Shown: positions 1 through 8,471 of the stretch, in pieces
Layout: every line of letters begins with the position of its first letter
How positions within the stretch are numbered: the first letter of the stretch is position 1
Source of the DNA: Aquariibacter sp964433315
Lineage (GTDB): Bacteria > Pseudomonadota > Gammaproteobacteria > Burkholderiales > Burkholderiaceae_C
Assembly (NCBI GenBank): GCA_964433315.1
Contig: CAYSQO010000003.1
Coordinates: 15,171-79,170, forward strand
Direction: 5' to 3'
DNA length: 64,000 bases
The notes under the pieces: model-generated
Database searches by the model: none
What the model saw: the letters and a program-made list of their open reading frames with translations, nothing else
What the model was told of the DNA's origin: nothing
Translations under genes and position numbers: made by a program

Positions 1-377
1 GCGAACCCGGCTCGGGCACGCGGGCAGCGATGGAGCAGTTCTTCGACGACGTCCGTATCAGCCCCTCGGTGGTGATGGAGATGTCGAGCAACGAGACCAT
101 CAAGCAGGCGGTGATGGCCGGCATGGGCCTGGGCTTCCTGTCGCTGCACACCATCGGCCTGGAGCTGCGCAGCAAGCGCATCGCGGTGCTGGACATCGAG
201 GGCCTGCCGCTGGTGCGGCGCTGGCACGTGGTCCACACCCTGGCCAAGACCATGTCGCCGCTGGCCGAGGCCTTCCGCTACTTCATCCTCGAGCACGGCG
301 AGGCGCACCTCGCCCGCGAGTTCGGCGATTTCGCGGCCGAACAGGCCGCTCGCCAGCGGGCCCAGCAGCTGGGCTGA
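1..377 (+). CDS. LysR-type transcriptional regulator, C-terminal part (5' truncated by window edge)
   Basis: The reading frame is open from base 3 and ends at a TGA at 375-377; the gene starts outside the window. The visible part begins EPGSGTR, which matches the REPGSGTR segment of the effector-binding domain of LysR-type regulators. It continues through the usual SNETIKQAVMAGMGLGFLS stretch of the second periplasmic-binding-protein-like subdomain. The last 30 residues are a charged, alanine-rich tail. The wording resembles CbbR/CysB-type regulators, but the DNA-binding domain and target genes are not visible, so the regulon is unknown. It runs convergent to the SppA-like gene. Confidence 0.85.
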   Translation, partial: EPGSGTRAAMEQFFDDVRISPSVVMEMSSNETIKQAVMAGMGLGFLSLHTIGLELRSKRIAVLDIEGLPLVRRWHVVHTLAKTMSPLAEAFRYFILEHGEAHLAREFGDFAAEQAARQRAQQLG

Positions 378-390
378 GGCCCGGCACGGG

Positions 391-410
391 GCCGCCGCGC
401 AAGGCGGCGG
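391..410. terminator. GC-rich hairpin between convergent genes
   Basis: GCCGCC at 391-396 pairs with GGCGGC at 403-408 around a 6-nt loop, in the gap between the LysR-type gene (plus) and the SppA-like gene (minus). There is no T-tract on either strand, so any terminator function is uncertain. Confidence 0.35.
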
Positions 411-422
411 CCGGCGACCGGT

Positions 423-1385
423 TCAGCGCAGCGTCGGCAGGCCCCGCATCGCATCGACCACCGCCCCGCCGGCGGCCGCGCCGAAGCGGCGCGCGAAGCG
501 CTCGGCCAGGTTCTCCTTGGGCGTGTAGTCGATGATTTCCTCGGCGCCGATCACCTCGCGGGCGAGCTGGTCGAGGCTGCCGAGGCGGTCGGCCAGGCCC
601 TGCTGGATCGCGCTCTGGCCGTTCCAGAACAGGCCGCTGAATGTGTCGGGGGTGATCTTCAGCCGCTCGCCGCGGCCGGTCTTGACCGCCTCGATGAACT
701 GCTGGTGGATCTGGTCCAGGGTGGCCAGGGCGTAGGCGCGGTGGGCCTCGCTCATCGGCGAGAAGGGGTCGAGGAAGCCCTTGTTCGCGCCGGCCGTCAG
801 CAGGCGGCGTTCGACACCAAGCTTGTCCATCACGCCGGTGTAGCCGAAGCCGTCCATCAGCACGCCGATGGAGCCGACCAGCGAGGCCTTGTCGACGACG
901 ATCTCGTCGGCCGCCGCCGCCATGTAGTAGGCGGCCGAGGCGCACAGCTCCTCGCAGACCGCGTAGAGCTTCTTGTCGTGCAGCTTGCGCAGGCGCTGGA
1001 TCTCGTCATAGACCAGTCCGGCCTGCACCGGGCTGCCGCCGGGCGAGTTGATCCGCAGCACGACGGCCCGGGCGCCCTTGTCCTCGAAGGCGCTGCGCAG
1101 GGCGGCGTTGATCGCGTCGGCCGTGGCCTCGCCCTCGGCGTCGATGGCGCCGCGGACCTCGACCAGGGCGGTGTGCGGGCCGTTGGGCGCGCTGCTGTGC
1201 CGGGCGTCGGCCAGGGTGCCGGCAAGGACGGCCCCGGCCAGCAGCAGCCACAGCACGCGCCAGAGGGTGCGCCAGCGGCGTTCGCGCCGGCGGTCGGCCA
1301 GCCAGACGCGGGCCAGTTCGTCCAGGGGATGGGCTTGGGCGGCCGGCGTCGGCGAGGCGGGGGAGGAGGCTTCTTCAGCGTGCAT
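423..1385 (-). CDS. sppA: S49 family signal peptide peptidase (SppA-type, short form)
   Basis: A 320-residue inner-membrane serine protease of family S49, expected to degrade cleaved signal peptides and membrane fragments. A cytoplasmic N-terminus of about 40 residues is followed by one membrane segment (about residues 41-58), and the catalytic domain lies beyond it. The Ser-Lys dyad can be placed at Ser150 (CASAAYY) and Lys202 (AGANKGFLDPF); the oxyanion-region motif RINSPGGSP is at about 111-119. The length is that of the short SohB/SppA36-type form rather than the 600-residue E. coli SppA. The start overlaps the end of the Rieske gene by 11 bp, so the two are probably translated from one message. 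Confidence 0.9.
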   Translation of the reverse strand: MHAEEASSPASPTPAAQAHPLDELARVWLADRRRERRWRTLWRVLWLLLAGAVLAGTLADARHSSAPNGPHTALVEVRGAIDAEGEATADAINAALRSAFEDKGARAVVLRINSPGGSPVQAGLVYDEIQRLRKLHDKKLYAVCEELCASAAYYMAAAADEIVVDKASLVGSIGVLMDGFGYTGVMDKLGVERRLLTAGANKGFLDPFSPMSEAHRAYALATLDQIHQQFIEAVKTGRGERLKITPDTFSGLFWNGQSAIQQGLADRLGSLDQLAREVIGAEEIIDYTPKENLAERFARRFGAAAGGAVVDAMRGLPTLR

Positions 1386-1794
1386 GGGGCGGGGAGTTCA
1401 AGGCGCTTGGCGCATTGTCGTCGGCCGTTCCGCCGGACGCGGGCGCCGGGCCGTAGACCCAGCCCGCCTGCTCGTGCACCGCCACGGGCTGAAGCCGGCC
1501 CCGGCCGCAGGGGCCGCCCAGGCAGCGGCCGCTGCGCGGCTCGTAGGCGGCGCCATGCAGGGCGCAGACCAGCTCGCGGCCCTCGGCGTCCCAGAACTGG
1601 CCGGGGTTCCAGTCCAGCTCGGCCGGCTGGTGCGCACAGCGGTTCAGGTAGGCGCGCAGCTCACCGTCGACGCGCAGCACGAAGGCAGCCTGCGGCCGGC
1701 CGTCCGGTCCGCGCAGCTCGAAGCGATGGGCGGCGCCGCGCTCGGGCAGATCTTCGCTGCGACAGAGCGGCTCGCCGAGGGAGTGCACGCTCAC
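1375..1794 (-). CDS. Rieske [2Fe-2S] ferredoxin-like protein
   Basis: A small (about 139 residue) soluble Rieske protein. Ligands are visible as the CAH pair in NRCAHQPAELDW and the CxxH pair in CALHGAAYEP, followed by a proline-containing GPC-type loop. The likely role is an electron carrier, or the ferredoxin component of an uncharacterised oxygenase; no oxygenase is nearby. No ATG is available: the frame extends upstream only into the HAD gene, so the start is taken as GTG at 1794 (TTG at 1800 is the alternative), just after the HAD stop. It sits between the HAD phosphatase and SppA-like genes and is probably co-transcribed with rluC. Confidence 0.8.
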   Translation of the reverse strand: MSVHSLGEPLCRSEDLPERGAAHRFELRGPDGRPQAAFVLRVDGELRAYLNRCAHQPAELDWNPGQFWDAEGRELVCALHGAAYEPRSGRCLGGPCGRGRLQPVAVHEQAGWVYGPAPASGGTADDNAPSALNSPPHAR

Positions 1795-1804
1795 TTCCAA
1801 GACC

Positions 1805-2500
1805 TCAGGCGTGGTCGCGCAGCCACTGGTCGAGGGCCTGCATCGAGGGCAGCACGGCCAGCGGACCGAAGGCGTGGAGCGACTCTGGCGGGTGGGCGCC
1901 GTAGCCCACGGCCAGGGCGGCGGTGCCGGCGTTGGCAGCAAGCTGCAGGTCGTGGCTGGTGTCGCCGACCATCAGGGTGTGCTCGGCCCGCACGCCGAAG
2001 TGATCGATCAGCTCCAGCAGCATGCGCGGGTGCGGCTTGCTGTGGGTCTCGTCGGCGGTGCGGCTGGCGTCGAAGTAGTGGCCGAGCCGGCGGCCCGGGG
2101 GGGCGTCCGGACCGGGTGGCCGCTCGAGCACCTCGTCCAGGCCGCGGCGCGACTTGCCGGTGGCAATCGCCAGCCGGTGGCCGCGGGCGCGCAGGCCTTC
2201 GAGCAGCTCGACCGTGCCGGGGAAGAGGCTCAGGCCCTGCTGCTGGGCCAGGTAGTGCACGCGGTAGGCGGCCACCAGATCGGGGATCTGCGCGGCCGGC
2301 AGGCCGGGGGCCACCTGGCGCAGGGCCTCGTGCAGGCCCAGGCCGATGACATGGCTGGCCGCCTCGGGACTGGGCACCGGCTGGCCGATGTCGGCGCAGG
2401 CCGCGCGCAGGGCCTGGACGATCAGCGCGGTGGAGTCGTAGAGCGTGCCGTCCCAGTCGAAGACGATCAGCTCGAAGCGGCGCGGGCTGCGGCCCATCAT
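1805..2500 (-). CDS. HAD-superfamily hydrolase, phosphoglycolate phosphatase-like
   Basis: A 231-residue class I HAD hydrolase. Motif I is FDWDGTLYDS near the N-terminus with the nucleophile Asp; motif II is the Thr in IATGKSRRG; the motif III Lys is in SKPHP; motif IV is VGDTSHD. The helical cap between motifs I and II is the Gph/PGPase type. The substrate could be phosphoglycolate or another small phosphate ester. ATG at 2500 overlaps the rluC stop as ATGA, so it is translationally coupled to rluC. This rluC-HAD-Rieske-SppA order is recurrent in Burkholderiales. Confidence 0.88.
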   Translation of the reverse strand: MMGRSPRRFELIVFDWDGTLYDSTALIVQALRAACADIGQPVPSPEAASHVIGLGLHEALRQVAPGLPAAQIPDLVAAYRVHYLAQQQGLSLFPGTVELLEGLRARGHRLAIATGKSRRGLDEVLERPPGPDAPPGRRLGHYFDASRTADETHSKPHPRMLLELIDHFGVRAEHTLMVGDTSHDLQLAANAGTAALAVGYGAHPPESLHAFGPLAVLPSMQALDQWLRDHA

Positions 2501-3564
2501 GCCGCCCCCGCCGGGGCCGCCGCGGGCGGCAGCGCGGCCAGCAGCGCGGCGCAGGCCGGCGGCAGCGGAGCCTCCAGGTCCAGGGTCTGGCCTTGGACCG
2601 GGTGGGTGAAGCTCAGGCGTCGGGCGTGGAGGAACATGCGTTCGAAGCGGAGGGCGACGCCGGGCTGCTCGCCCCGCGCCAGGGCCTTGTTGAGGACGAA
2701 GTCGCCGTACTTGTCGTCGCCGACGATGGGGTGGCCGGCGCCGGCCAGGTGCACGCGGATCTGGTGGGTGCGGCCGGTCTTGATGGTCACGTCGAGCAGG
2801 GTGTAACCGGCAAAGCGCTGCAGCACCCGCACCAGGGTGATCGAGCGCTTGCCCTGCGGGTCCTCGGGCGTGGTGGCGCGCACGCGGCGCTCGCCCTCGC
2901 CGTCCAGGTACTTGTGCAGGGGCACGTCGATCACCTTCAGCCGGGTCGGCCAGTCGCCCTGCACCAGGGCGGCGTAGGTCTTGCCCGTCTCGCGCTGGCG
3001 CAGCTGCTCCTGCAGCAGGGCCAGGGCCTGGCGCTTCTTGGCCACGATCAGCAGGCCGGAGGTCTCCTTGTCCAGGCGGTGCACCAGCTCCAGCATCGCC
3101 GCCGCCGGGCGGGCCCGGCGCAGCTGCTCGATCACCCCGAAGCTGACCCCGCTGCCGCCGTGCACGGCCACGCCGGCCGGCTTGTCGATCACCAGCAGGG
3201 CCTCGTCCTCGTGCACGACCGGGAACTCGCGCGGCGGCGCCGGAGCCTCGCCGGCCGCCTCGCCGCGCGGGGCCACCCGCACCGGCGGCAGCCGCACGCT
3301 GTCGCCGCGGGCCAGGCGGGTGTCGGCCGCGGCGCGGCCCTTGTTCACCCGCACCTCGCCGCTGCGGATGATGCGGTAGACGTGGGTCTTGGGCACGCCC
3401 TTGAGCGTGCGGATCAGGAAGTTGTCGAGGCGCTGGCCATCGCCGGCCTCGCCGACCTCGACCCACTGCACGGCCGGCTCCGGCACCGGGGCACGGGGCG
3501 CGGCCGGGGCCGTCGACCGGGACGCCGCAGGGGCGGTGGAAGCGCCGCGCGGGGCCTCATTCAA
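2497..3564 (-). CDS. rluC: 23S rRNA pseudouridine synthase RluC
   Basis: Pseudouridine synthase of the RluA/RluC family, expected to modify 23S rRNA near positions 955/2504/2580. An N-terminal S4 RNA-binding domain (QRLDNFLIRTLKGVPKTHVY) is followed by the catalytic domain, with the conserved HRLDKETSGLLI containing the catalytic Asp and later GRTHQIRVH. The protein is about 355 residues with the start chosen here. The frame stays open far upstream and has no ATG close by; I chose TTG at 3564 because the region beyond it overlaps the rne promoter. A GTG near 3610 is an alternative. First gene of the rluC-HAD-Rieske-sppA group. Confidence 0.9.
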   Translation of the reverse strand: MNEAPRGASTAPAASRSTAPAAPRAPVPEPAVQWVEVGEAGDGQRLDNFLIRTLKGVPKTHVYRIIRSGEVRVNKGRAAADTRLARGDSVRLPPVRVAPRGEAAGEAPAPPREFPVVHEDEALLVIDKPAGVAVHGGSGVSFGVIEQLRRARPAAAMLELVHRLDKETSGLLIVAKKRQALALLQEQLRQRETGKTYAALVQGDWPTRLKVIDVPLHKYLDGEGERRVRATTPEDPQGKRSITLVRVLQRFAGYTLLDVTIKTGRTHQIRVHLAGAGHPIVGDDKYGDFVLNKALARGEQPGVALRFERMFLHARRLSFTHPVQGQTLDLEAPLPPACAALLAALPPAAAPAGAA

Positions 3565-3568
3565 CGAC

Positions 3569-3597
3569 TTCGAACGGGCGCTGCGGCCACCTATAAT
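3569..3597 (+). promoter_or_regulatory. Candidate sigma-70 promoter for rne
   Basis: A perfect TATAAT lies at 3592-3597. A weak -35 hexamer TTCGAA lies at 3569-3574 with a 17-nt spacer. Exact -10 hexamers are rare in DNA this GC-rich. It points toward rne, whose start codon is about 670 bp downstream. Confidence 0.6.
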
Positions 3598-3603
3598 CCG
3601 TCG

Positions 3604-4267
3604 GTCCACAAGCGCGCCGTAAGTGTTTGATTCGCCTGAGTTTACCGGCGCTCGCGCCGCGCTCCGGACACCGCGCCACCGCTGGTGGCGCCACTTTGAG
3701 GTGATGCAACGCTGCGTCGACCCGGTCAGACCGTCTCCCAATGCGAACGGTGGATCCGGTTCCGCAGCGGCAGAACCGATGCCCAGACCCTCCGAAACAA
3801 GGTTTCCCGGCGGCAGCCGCGCCGCCCCGGCCCACCCGGCCGGTTGCATGCGGCTGCCGCCCGCGTCCCGCCCCGAACCGGACCCATCCGGATGAAGTCG
3901 ACCCGCCCCCTCCTCGCGCCTGCCCGCCGCCCTGCCCCGCCCCGCGCGGCGCGGGGCGCCGGCGGATCGTCGCGCCGGGATGCGGGGCGACCCGACGCCG
4001 CCGAGCCGCCCCGCGTGCCCGGCCGCGCATCCTGATCCCACCGCCCCGGGGCGACGCTCGTGCCAACGCGACCCCGTCGAGCCTTGCGGCTCGGTGGGTC
4101 GTCCAGGGCGATTCCTTCCGGCGTCTGGCGTCGTTTCGTGCATCGACGGGCCTGCCCCTGTCCGCATCCTGCGGGCGGGATCGGCAGGCCGCCTGCCCCG
4201 TTCCGCCTGCCTCGGCAGCGGCCGGGGCCGAGTCGGCCGTCCCCCCGGGGCGGCCGGGAGATGTCAG
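3604..4267 (+). promoter_or_regulatory. Long 5' leader of rne
   Basis: About 660 bp between the candidate promoter and the rne start codon hold no recognisable protein. The short frames here show no family features, and the region is less regular in composition than the genes around it. RNase E mRNAs are known to carry long structured leaders through which the enzyme limits its own synthesis (361 nt in E. coli). That this leader does the same is inference from position and length. Confidence 0.5.
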
Positions 4268-7200
4268 ATGAAACGCATGCTGATCAATGCCACGCAGCCG
4301 GAAGAGCGGCGCCTGGCCATCGTTGACGGGCAGAAGCTCCTCGACTTCGAAACCGAGATCGAAGGGCGCGAACAGCGCAAGGGCAACATCTACAAGGCCG
4401 TCGTCACCCGCGTCGAGCCCTCGCTGGAAGCCTGCTTCGTCGACTACGGCGAAGACCGCCACGGCTTCCTGCCCTTCAAGGAAATCGCGCGCAGCTACTT
4501 CAAGGAGGGCGTCGAGGCCAAGAACGCCCGCATCCAGGACGTCATCAAGGAGGGCCAGTCCCTCGTCGTCCAGGTCGAGAAGGAAGAGCGCGGCAACAAG
4601 GGCGCCGCGCTGACCACCTTCGTCAGCCTGGCCGGCCGCTACCTGGTGCTGATGCCCAACAACCCGCGCGGCGGCGGCGTCAGCCGGCGCATCGAGGGCG
4701 AGCAGCGCGAGGAGCTCAAGGAGAACCTCGAACAGCTCGAATACCCCAAGGGCATGAGCCTGATCGCCCGCACCGCGGGCATCGGCCGCTCGGCCGACGA
4801 GCTGCAGTGGGACCTGAACTACCTGCTCAAGCTCTGGACGGCGATCGACGACGCCACCGGCGGCAAGGGCGCCTTCCTGATCTACCAGGAAAGCTCGCTC
4901 GTCATCCGCGCCATCCGCGACTACTTCACCGCGGACATCGGCGAGATCCTGATCGACACCGACGACATCTACGAGCAGGCCAAGCAGTTCATGCTGCACG
5001 TGATGCCGGACACCGCGCATCGCGTCAAGCGCTACCGCGACGACGCGCCGCTGTTCAGCCGCTTCCAGATCGAGCACCAGATCGAGACGGCCTTCAGCCG
5101 CACGGTCAACCTGCCCAGCGGCGGCGCCATCGTGATCGACCACACCGAGGCCCTGGTCTCGGTCGACGTCAACTCCGCCCGCTCGACCCGCGGCACCGAC
5201 ATCGAGGAAACCGCCACGCGGACCAACCTCGAAGCCGCCGACGAGATCGCCCGCCAGGCCCGCCTGCGCGACCTGGGCGGCCTGATCGTCGTGGACTTCA
5301 TCGACATGGAGGAGTCCAAGAACCGCCGCGAAGTCGAGACCCGCCTGCGCGACGCGCTGCGCAACGACCGCGCCCGCGTGCAGTTCAGCCCCATCAGCAA
5401 GTTCGGCCTGCTGGAGATGAGCCGCCAGCGCCTGCGCCCCGCGCTGAGCGAAGGCAGCCACATCACCTGCCCGCGCTGCAACGGCACCGGCCACATCCGC
5501 GACACCGAATCCTCGGCGCTGCAGATCCTGCGCATCATCCAGGAAGAGGCCCTCAAGGAAGGCACCGCCGCCGTCCACGTGCAGGTGCCGGTCGAGGTGA
5601 CCAGCTTCCTGCTCAACGAGAAGCGCACCGAGATCACCAAGATCGAGCTCAAGCAGCGCACCACCGTGCTGCTGGTGCCCAACAAGCACCTGGAGACGCC
5701 GAACTACAAGCTCGAACGCCTGCGCCACGACGACCCGCGCCTGGAGAACCTGCAGGCCAGCTACACCATGATCGAGGAGCCGGACGACGAGGTCTCGATC
5801 AGCCGGCGCGAGAAGGCCAAGGCCAAGCAGGAGCCGGTGCTCAAGGGCGTGCTGCCCGACCAGCCGGCCCCGGTGGCGGCCCCTGCCCCGGCCCCGGTGG
5901 CTGCTGCCCCGGTCGCCGCGCCGGCGCCGGCGCCCCTCGCCCCCGCCCCGGTCGCCGCGGCCCCCGCGGCGGGTGGCGGCTTCTTCGGCTGGCTCAAGCG
6001 CCTCTTCGGCGCCCCGGCGGCCACGCCGGAAGCCACCCCGTCTGCCGCGCCGGCCCCGGTCGGCAGCCCGGCCCCCGCCAAGCCGGCCGACGGCCGCGAG
6101 GCTCGCAATGGCGAACGCCGCGGCGGCCGGGGCGGTCGCAATGGCGAACGTGCGGGCGAGCGCGGTGAACGCGCCGAGCGTGGCGAACGTGGGGATCGGC
6201 CGGAGCGCGGCGAGCGTCCCGAGCGCGGCGAGCGCCCGGACCGGGCCGAACGCGGCGAAGCCCGCGCCGGCCGTCCGCGTGGCCCGCGCAGCGAAACCGA
6301 GGGCAGCACGCAAGCCGCCCCCGAGGCCCGTTCGGGCGAAGACCGCCGCCCGCCGCGTGGCGAGCGCCCGGAACGGGGCGAACGCGCCGAGCGGGGTGAG
6401 CGGGCCGAACGTGGCGAGCGCCGCGTCGAGGCCACCGCCCCGGCCGAGACCGCCGCGGACGCCAGCCTCACCCTGTCGGACACGCCGGAGCTTCTGACCC
6501 TCGCGGCCGAAGGTGCGGACGCCCAGGCCGAGGCCAGCGAGCGCAACGGTCGCCGTCGCCGCCGTGGCGGCCGGGGCCGTGGCGAACGCAGCGAGCGTCC
6601 GGAAGGCAGCGAGGACAGCCCGGCCGCCGAAGGCGCCGACGCCTCGAGCGAAAGCCCCGCCCGCGAGGCGACCGAGACCCCGTCCGACGCCCCCGCCACG
6701 CCCGCCGCAGGCGAGGCCGAAGCGGGCGAGGCCGGCGAAGCCCGCCGTCCGCGTCGCGGAGGCCGTGGCCGCCGCCGCGACGGTGAGCCCCGTGCCGAGG
6801 GCGAGACCCCGGCCGCCGAGGCCACGCCGGAAGCTGTCGCCCCGGCCCCCGCCGCCGGCGCCTGGTGGGAAGACGCCGCCCCGGCCGTGCCCGCCGCACC
6901 CGCCCCTGCGCCCGCAGCGAGCGAGGCGGCGGCCGAACCGGCTCCGATGATCGAGCCGGCCGCGGCGCCGGTCGAGGAGGCGCCCGCCGCCGCCCCGGCC
7001 CTCGCGGCGACCGCAGCACCGGTCGAAACCGTGGTCGAAGCCCCCCTCGCGGCCCCGGCCCCGGCCCCGACCCCGGCTCCGGCCCCGGTCGCCCAGCCCG
7101 GCTACACCCTGCCGATCGCGCAGCTCGAAGGGGTGGCCCGCGGGGCCGGCCTGGAGTGGGTGCAGTCCGACGCGGCCAAGGTCGCCGAGGTGCAGGCCGC

Positions 7201-7333
7201 CATCGCCGCCACCCCGGCGCCGGTGCATGTGCCGCGCCAGCCCCGGCCGCCGGTCGTGCTGGATGAAGGCCCGCTGATCCTGGTCGAGACCCGCAAGGAT
7301 CTGGCCGATCTCAAGCTGCCCTTCGAGAGCTGA
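4268..7333 (+). CDS. rne: Ribonuclease E
   Basis: Endoribonuclease E, 1021 residues, which makes the initiating cleavages of mRNA decay and processes rRNA and tRNA precursors. The N-terminal catalytic half contains the S1 domain (VTRVEPSLEACFVDYGEDRHG), the RNase H-like and DNase I-like parts with DVNSARSTRG and VVDFIDME (metal-binding Asp residues), and the zinc-link CPRCNGTG. The C-terminal half is low-complexity. It holds Ala/Pro-rich linkers, a GGFFGWLKRLFG segment (about residue 570) that resembles the membrane-binding amphipathic helix, Arg-rich RGER repeats, and a short conserved block at the C-terminus (LEGVARGAGLEWVQSD). ATG at 4268 gives MKRMLINATQ, the canonical start. Strong terminator follows. 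Confidence 0.97.
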   Translation: MKRMLINATQPEERRLAIVDGQKLLDFETEIEGREQRKGNIYKAVVTRVEPSLEACFVDYGEDRHGFLPFKEIARSYFKEGVEAKNARIQDVIKEGQSLVVQVEKEERGNKGAALTTFVSLAGRYLVLMPNNPRGGGVSRRIEGEQREELKENLEQLEYPKGMSLIARTAGIGRSADELQWDLNYLLKLWTAIDDATGGKGAFLIYQESSLVIRAIRDYFTADIGEILIDTDDIYEQAKQFMLHVMPDTAHRVKRYRDDAPLFSRFQIEHQIETAFSRTVNLPSGGAIVIDHTEALVSVDVNSARSTRGTDIEETATRTNLEAADEIARQARLRDLGGLIVVDFIDMEESKNRREVETRLRDALRNDRARVQFSPISKFGLLEMSRQRLRPALSEGSHITCPRCNGTGHIRDTESSALQILRIIQEEALKEGTAAVHVQVPVEVTSFLLNEKRTEITKIELKQRTTVLLVPNKHLETPNYKLERLRHDDPRLENLQASYTMIEEPDDEVSISRREKAKAKQEPVLKGVLPDQPAPVAAPAPAPVAAAPVAAPAPAPLAPAPVAAAPAAGGGFFGWLKRLFGAPAATPEATPSAAPAPVGSPAPAKPADGREARNGERRGGRGGRNGERAGERGERAERGERGDRPERGERPERGERPDRAERGEARAGRPRGPRSETEGSTQAAPEARSGEDRRPPRGERPERGERAERGERAERGERRVEATAPAETAADASLTLSDTPELLTLAAEGADAQAEASERNGRRRRRGGRGRGERSERPEGSEDSPAAEGADASSESPAREATETPSDAPATPAAGEAEAGEAGEARRPRRGGRGRRRDGEPRAEGETPAAEATPEAVAPAPAAGAWWEDAAPAVPAAPAPAPAASEAAAEPAPMIEPAAAPVEEAPAAAPALAATAAPVETVVEAPLAAPAPAPTPAPAPVAQPGYTLPIAQLEGVARGAGLEWVQSDAAKVAEVQAAIAATPAPVHVPRQPRPPVVLDEGPLILVETRKDLADLKLPFES
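6109..6423 (+). repeat. Arg/Glu-rich RGER-type repeats inside rne
   Basis: Degenerate tandem units of the type RGER/PERGER/AERGER are encoded here (for example PERGERPERGERPDRAERGE). They are interrupted by a less repetitive stretch at about 6260-6350. These match the arginine-rich RNA-binding and scaffold region of RNase E. Tandem codon repeats of this kind vary in copy number between close relatives. Confidence 0.7.
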
Positions 7334-7370
7334 TCGCCCGGCCGCCGCCTCGCCGCGGCCTGCGCATTCC

Positions 7371-7397
7371 AAGGCCCCGCACCCGCGGGGCCTTTTT
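7371..7397 (+). terminator. Rho-independent terminator of rne
   Basis: AAGGCCCCGC (7371-7380) pairs perfectly with GCGGGGCCTT (7385-7394) around a 4-nt loop, and a run of five T ends at 7397. It starts 38 nt after the rne stop. Confidence 0.93.
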
Positions 7398-7426
7398 GCT
7401 TGCGGGGACGGCCCTCCGCGCGAAAT

Positions 7427-7449
7427 CCCCCGCCCGGCAAGGGCGGGGG
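7427..7449. terminator. Second GC-rich hairpin downstream of rne
   Basis: CCCCCGCCC (7427-7435) pairs with GGGCGGGGG (7441-7449) around GGCAA. There is no T-run on the plus strand; ATTTC follows on the minus strand. It could be a backup terminator or part of the leader of the gene at 7500. Confidence 0.4.
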
Positions 7450-7499
7450 GTGCACCGCATCATCCGCGGCATTCCCCCACCGACCCAGCCGCCTCTGCC

Positions 7500-8471
7500 A
7501 TGCAACGTCGCCACCTCCTTGCCGCCGGCCTGTCGGCCGCGGCCGTCTCCCCCCTGGCCTGGCTCGCGGCCTCGGGCGCCTGGGCCCAGGCGCCCGCCGA
7601 ACTGGGCGCGCCCAGCCTGCCGTCGCCCGGCTTCCGCCGGATGAAGGTGGGCGAAGCCGAGGTGATCGCGCTGAACGACGGCGTCGCCCGCCGCCCCCTG
7701 GGCGAGGAGTTCGTGAAGAACGCGCCCCTGACCGAGGTGCGCGCCCTGCTGGCCAGCCAGGGCCTGCCGACCACGCACATCGACATCCCCTTCACCGCCT
7801 TCCTGCTGCGGATCGGCGGGCGCCGCATCCTGCTGGACACCGGCTTCGCCGACCACGGCGGCCCGGGCACCGGCCGCCTGACGGCCCAGCTGGCCGCCGC
7901 GGGCTTCCAGCCCGAGGACATCGACACCGTGCTGATCAGCCACTACCACGGCGATCACATCCAGGGCCTGCGCCGCAAGGACGGCAGCCTGGTCTACCCG
8001 CGCGCCCAGGTGTGGGTGCCCGAGCCCGAGCACGCCTTCTGGATGGACGAGGCCGCGATGAACGCCCGCCCCGAGGCCCAGCGCGGCGGCTTCCAGGTGG
8101 CGCGCCGGGTGTTCGCGGGCCAGCCCGCCCTGGACCTGCAGCGCTTCACGCCGGGCAGCGAACTGGCCCCGGGCCTGCGCTCCCTCGCCGCCTTCGGCCA
8201 CACGCCGGGCCACACCCTGTTCGAGCTGCAGTCCGCCGGCCAGACCTTCGTCTACGTCGCCGACCTCACCAACGTGCCAGCCCTCTTCGCCCGCAACCCG
8301 GACTGGGCCGTCAGCTTCGACATGGACGCCGAAGCCGCCCGTCGCGTGCGCCGCGCCACCCTGCAGCGCGTGGTCGACACGCAGGCCCTGGTCGGCGGCT
8401 ACCACTTCCCCTTCCCCGCCTTCGGCCGCATCGCGGCGCAGGGGGAAGGCTATGCCTTTCAGCCGGCCTGA
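7500..8471 (+). CDS. Exported metallo-beta-lactamase-fold hydrolase (Tat signal)
   Basis: A 323-residue MBL-superfamily protein. The N-terminus MQRRHLLAAGLSAAAVSPLA is a Tat-like signal with an arginine pair, a hydrophobic core and an AWA-Q cleavage site near residue 28, so a periplasmic location is expected. The metal-binding motif is HYHGDHIQGL, with further ligands at FGHTPGHT and the Asp of YVADLT. The closest types are the AHL-lactonase/glyoxalase-II-like general MBL hydrolases; the substrate cannot be told. It overlaps the next gene, also Tat-exported, by 20 bp, which argues for joint expression. Confidence 0.88.
   Translation: MQRRHLLAAGLSAAAVSPLAWLAASGAWAQAPAELGAPSLPSPGFRRMKVGEAEVIALNDGVARRPLGEEFVKNAPLTEVRALLASQGLPTTHIDIPFTAFLLRIGGRRILLDTGFADHGGPGTGRLTAQLAAAGFQPEDIDTVLISHYHGDHIQGLRRKDGSLVYPRAQVWVPEPEHAFWMDEAAMNARPEAQRGGFQVARRVFAGQPALDLQRFTPGSELAPGLRSLAAFGHTPGHTLFELQSAGQTFVYVADLTNVPALFARNPDWAVSFDMDAEAARRVRRATLQRVVDTQALVGGYHFPFPAFGRIAAQGEGYAFQPA

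Noticed and set aside
705..2349. Two plus-strand frames of about 400 residues antisense to SppA, Rieske and HAD genes
   Set aside because: Shadow frames. The minus strand carries complete catalytic motifs for all three proteins.
6109..6423. CRISPR array
   Set aside because: The repeats are in-frame degenerate codon repeats inside rne, without unique spacers or cas genes.
3557..7372. A 1271-residue minus-strand open frame across rne
   Set aside because: It is the antisense shadow of rne produced by GC-biased codons. It has low-complexity Gly/Arg/Ala sequence and no domain, while the plus strand encodes an unmistakable RNase E.
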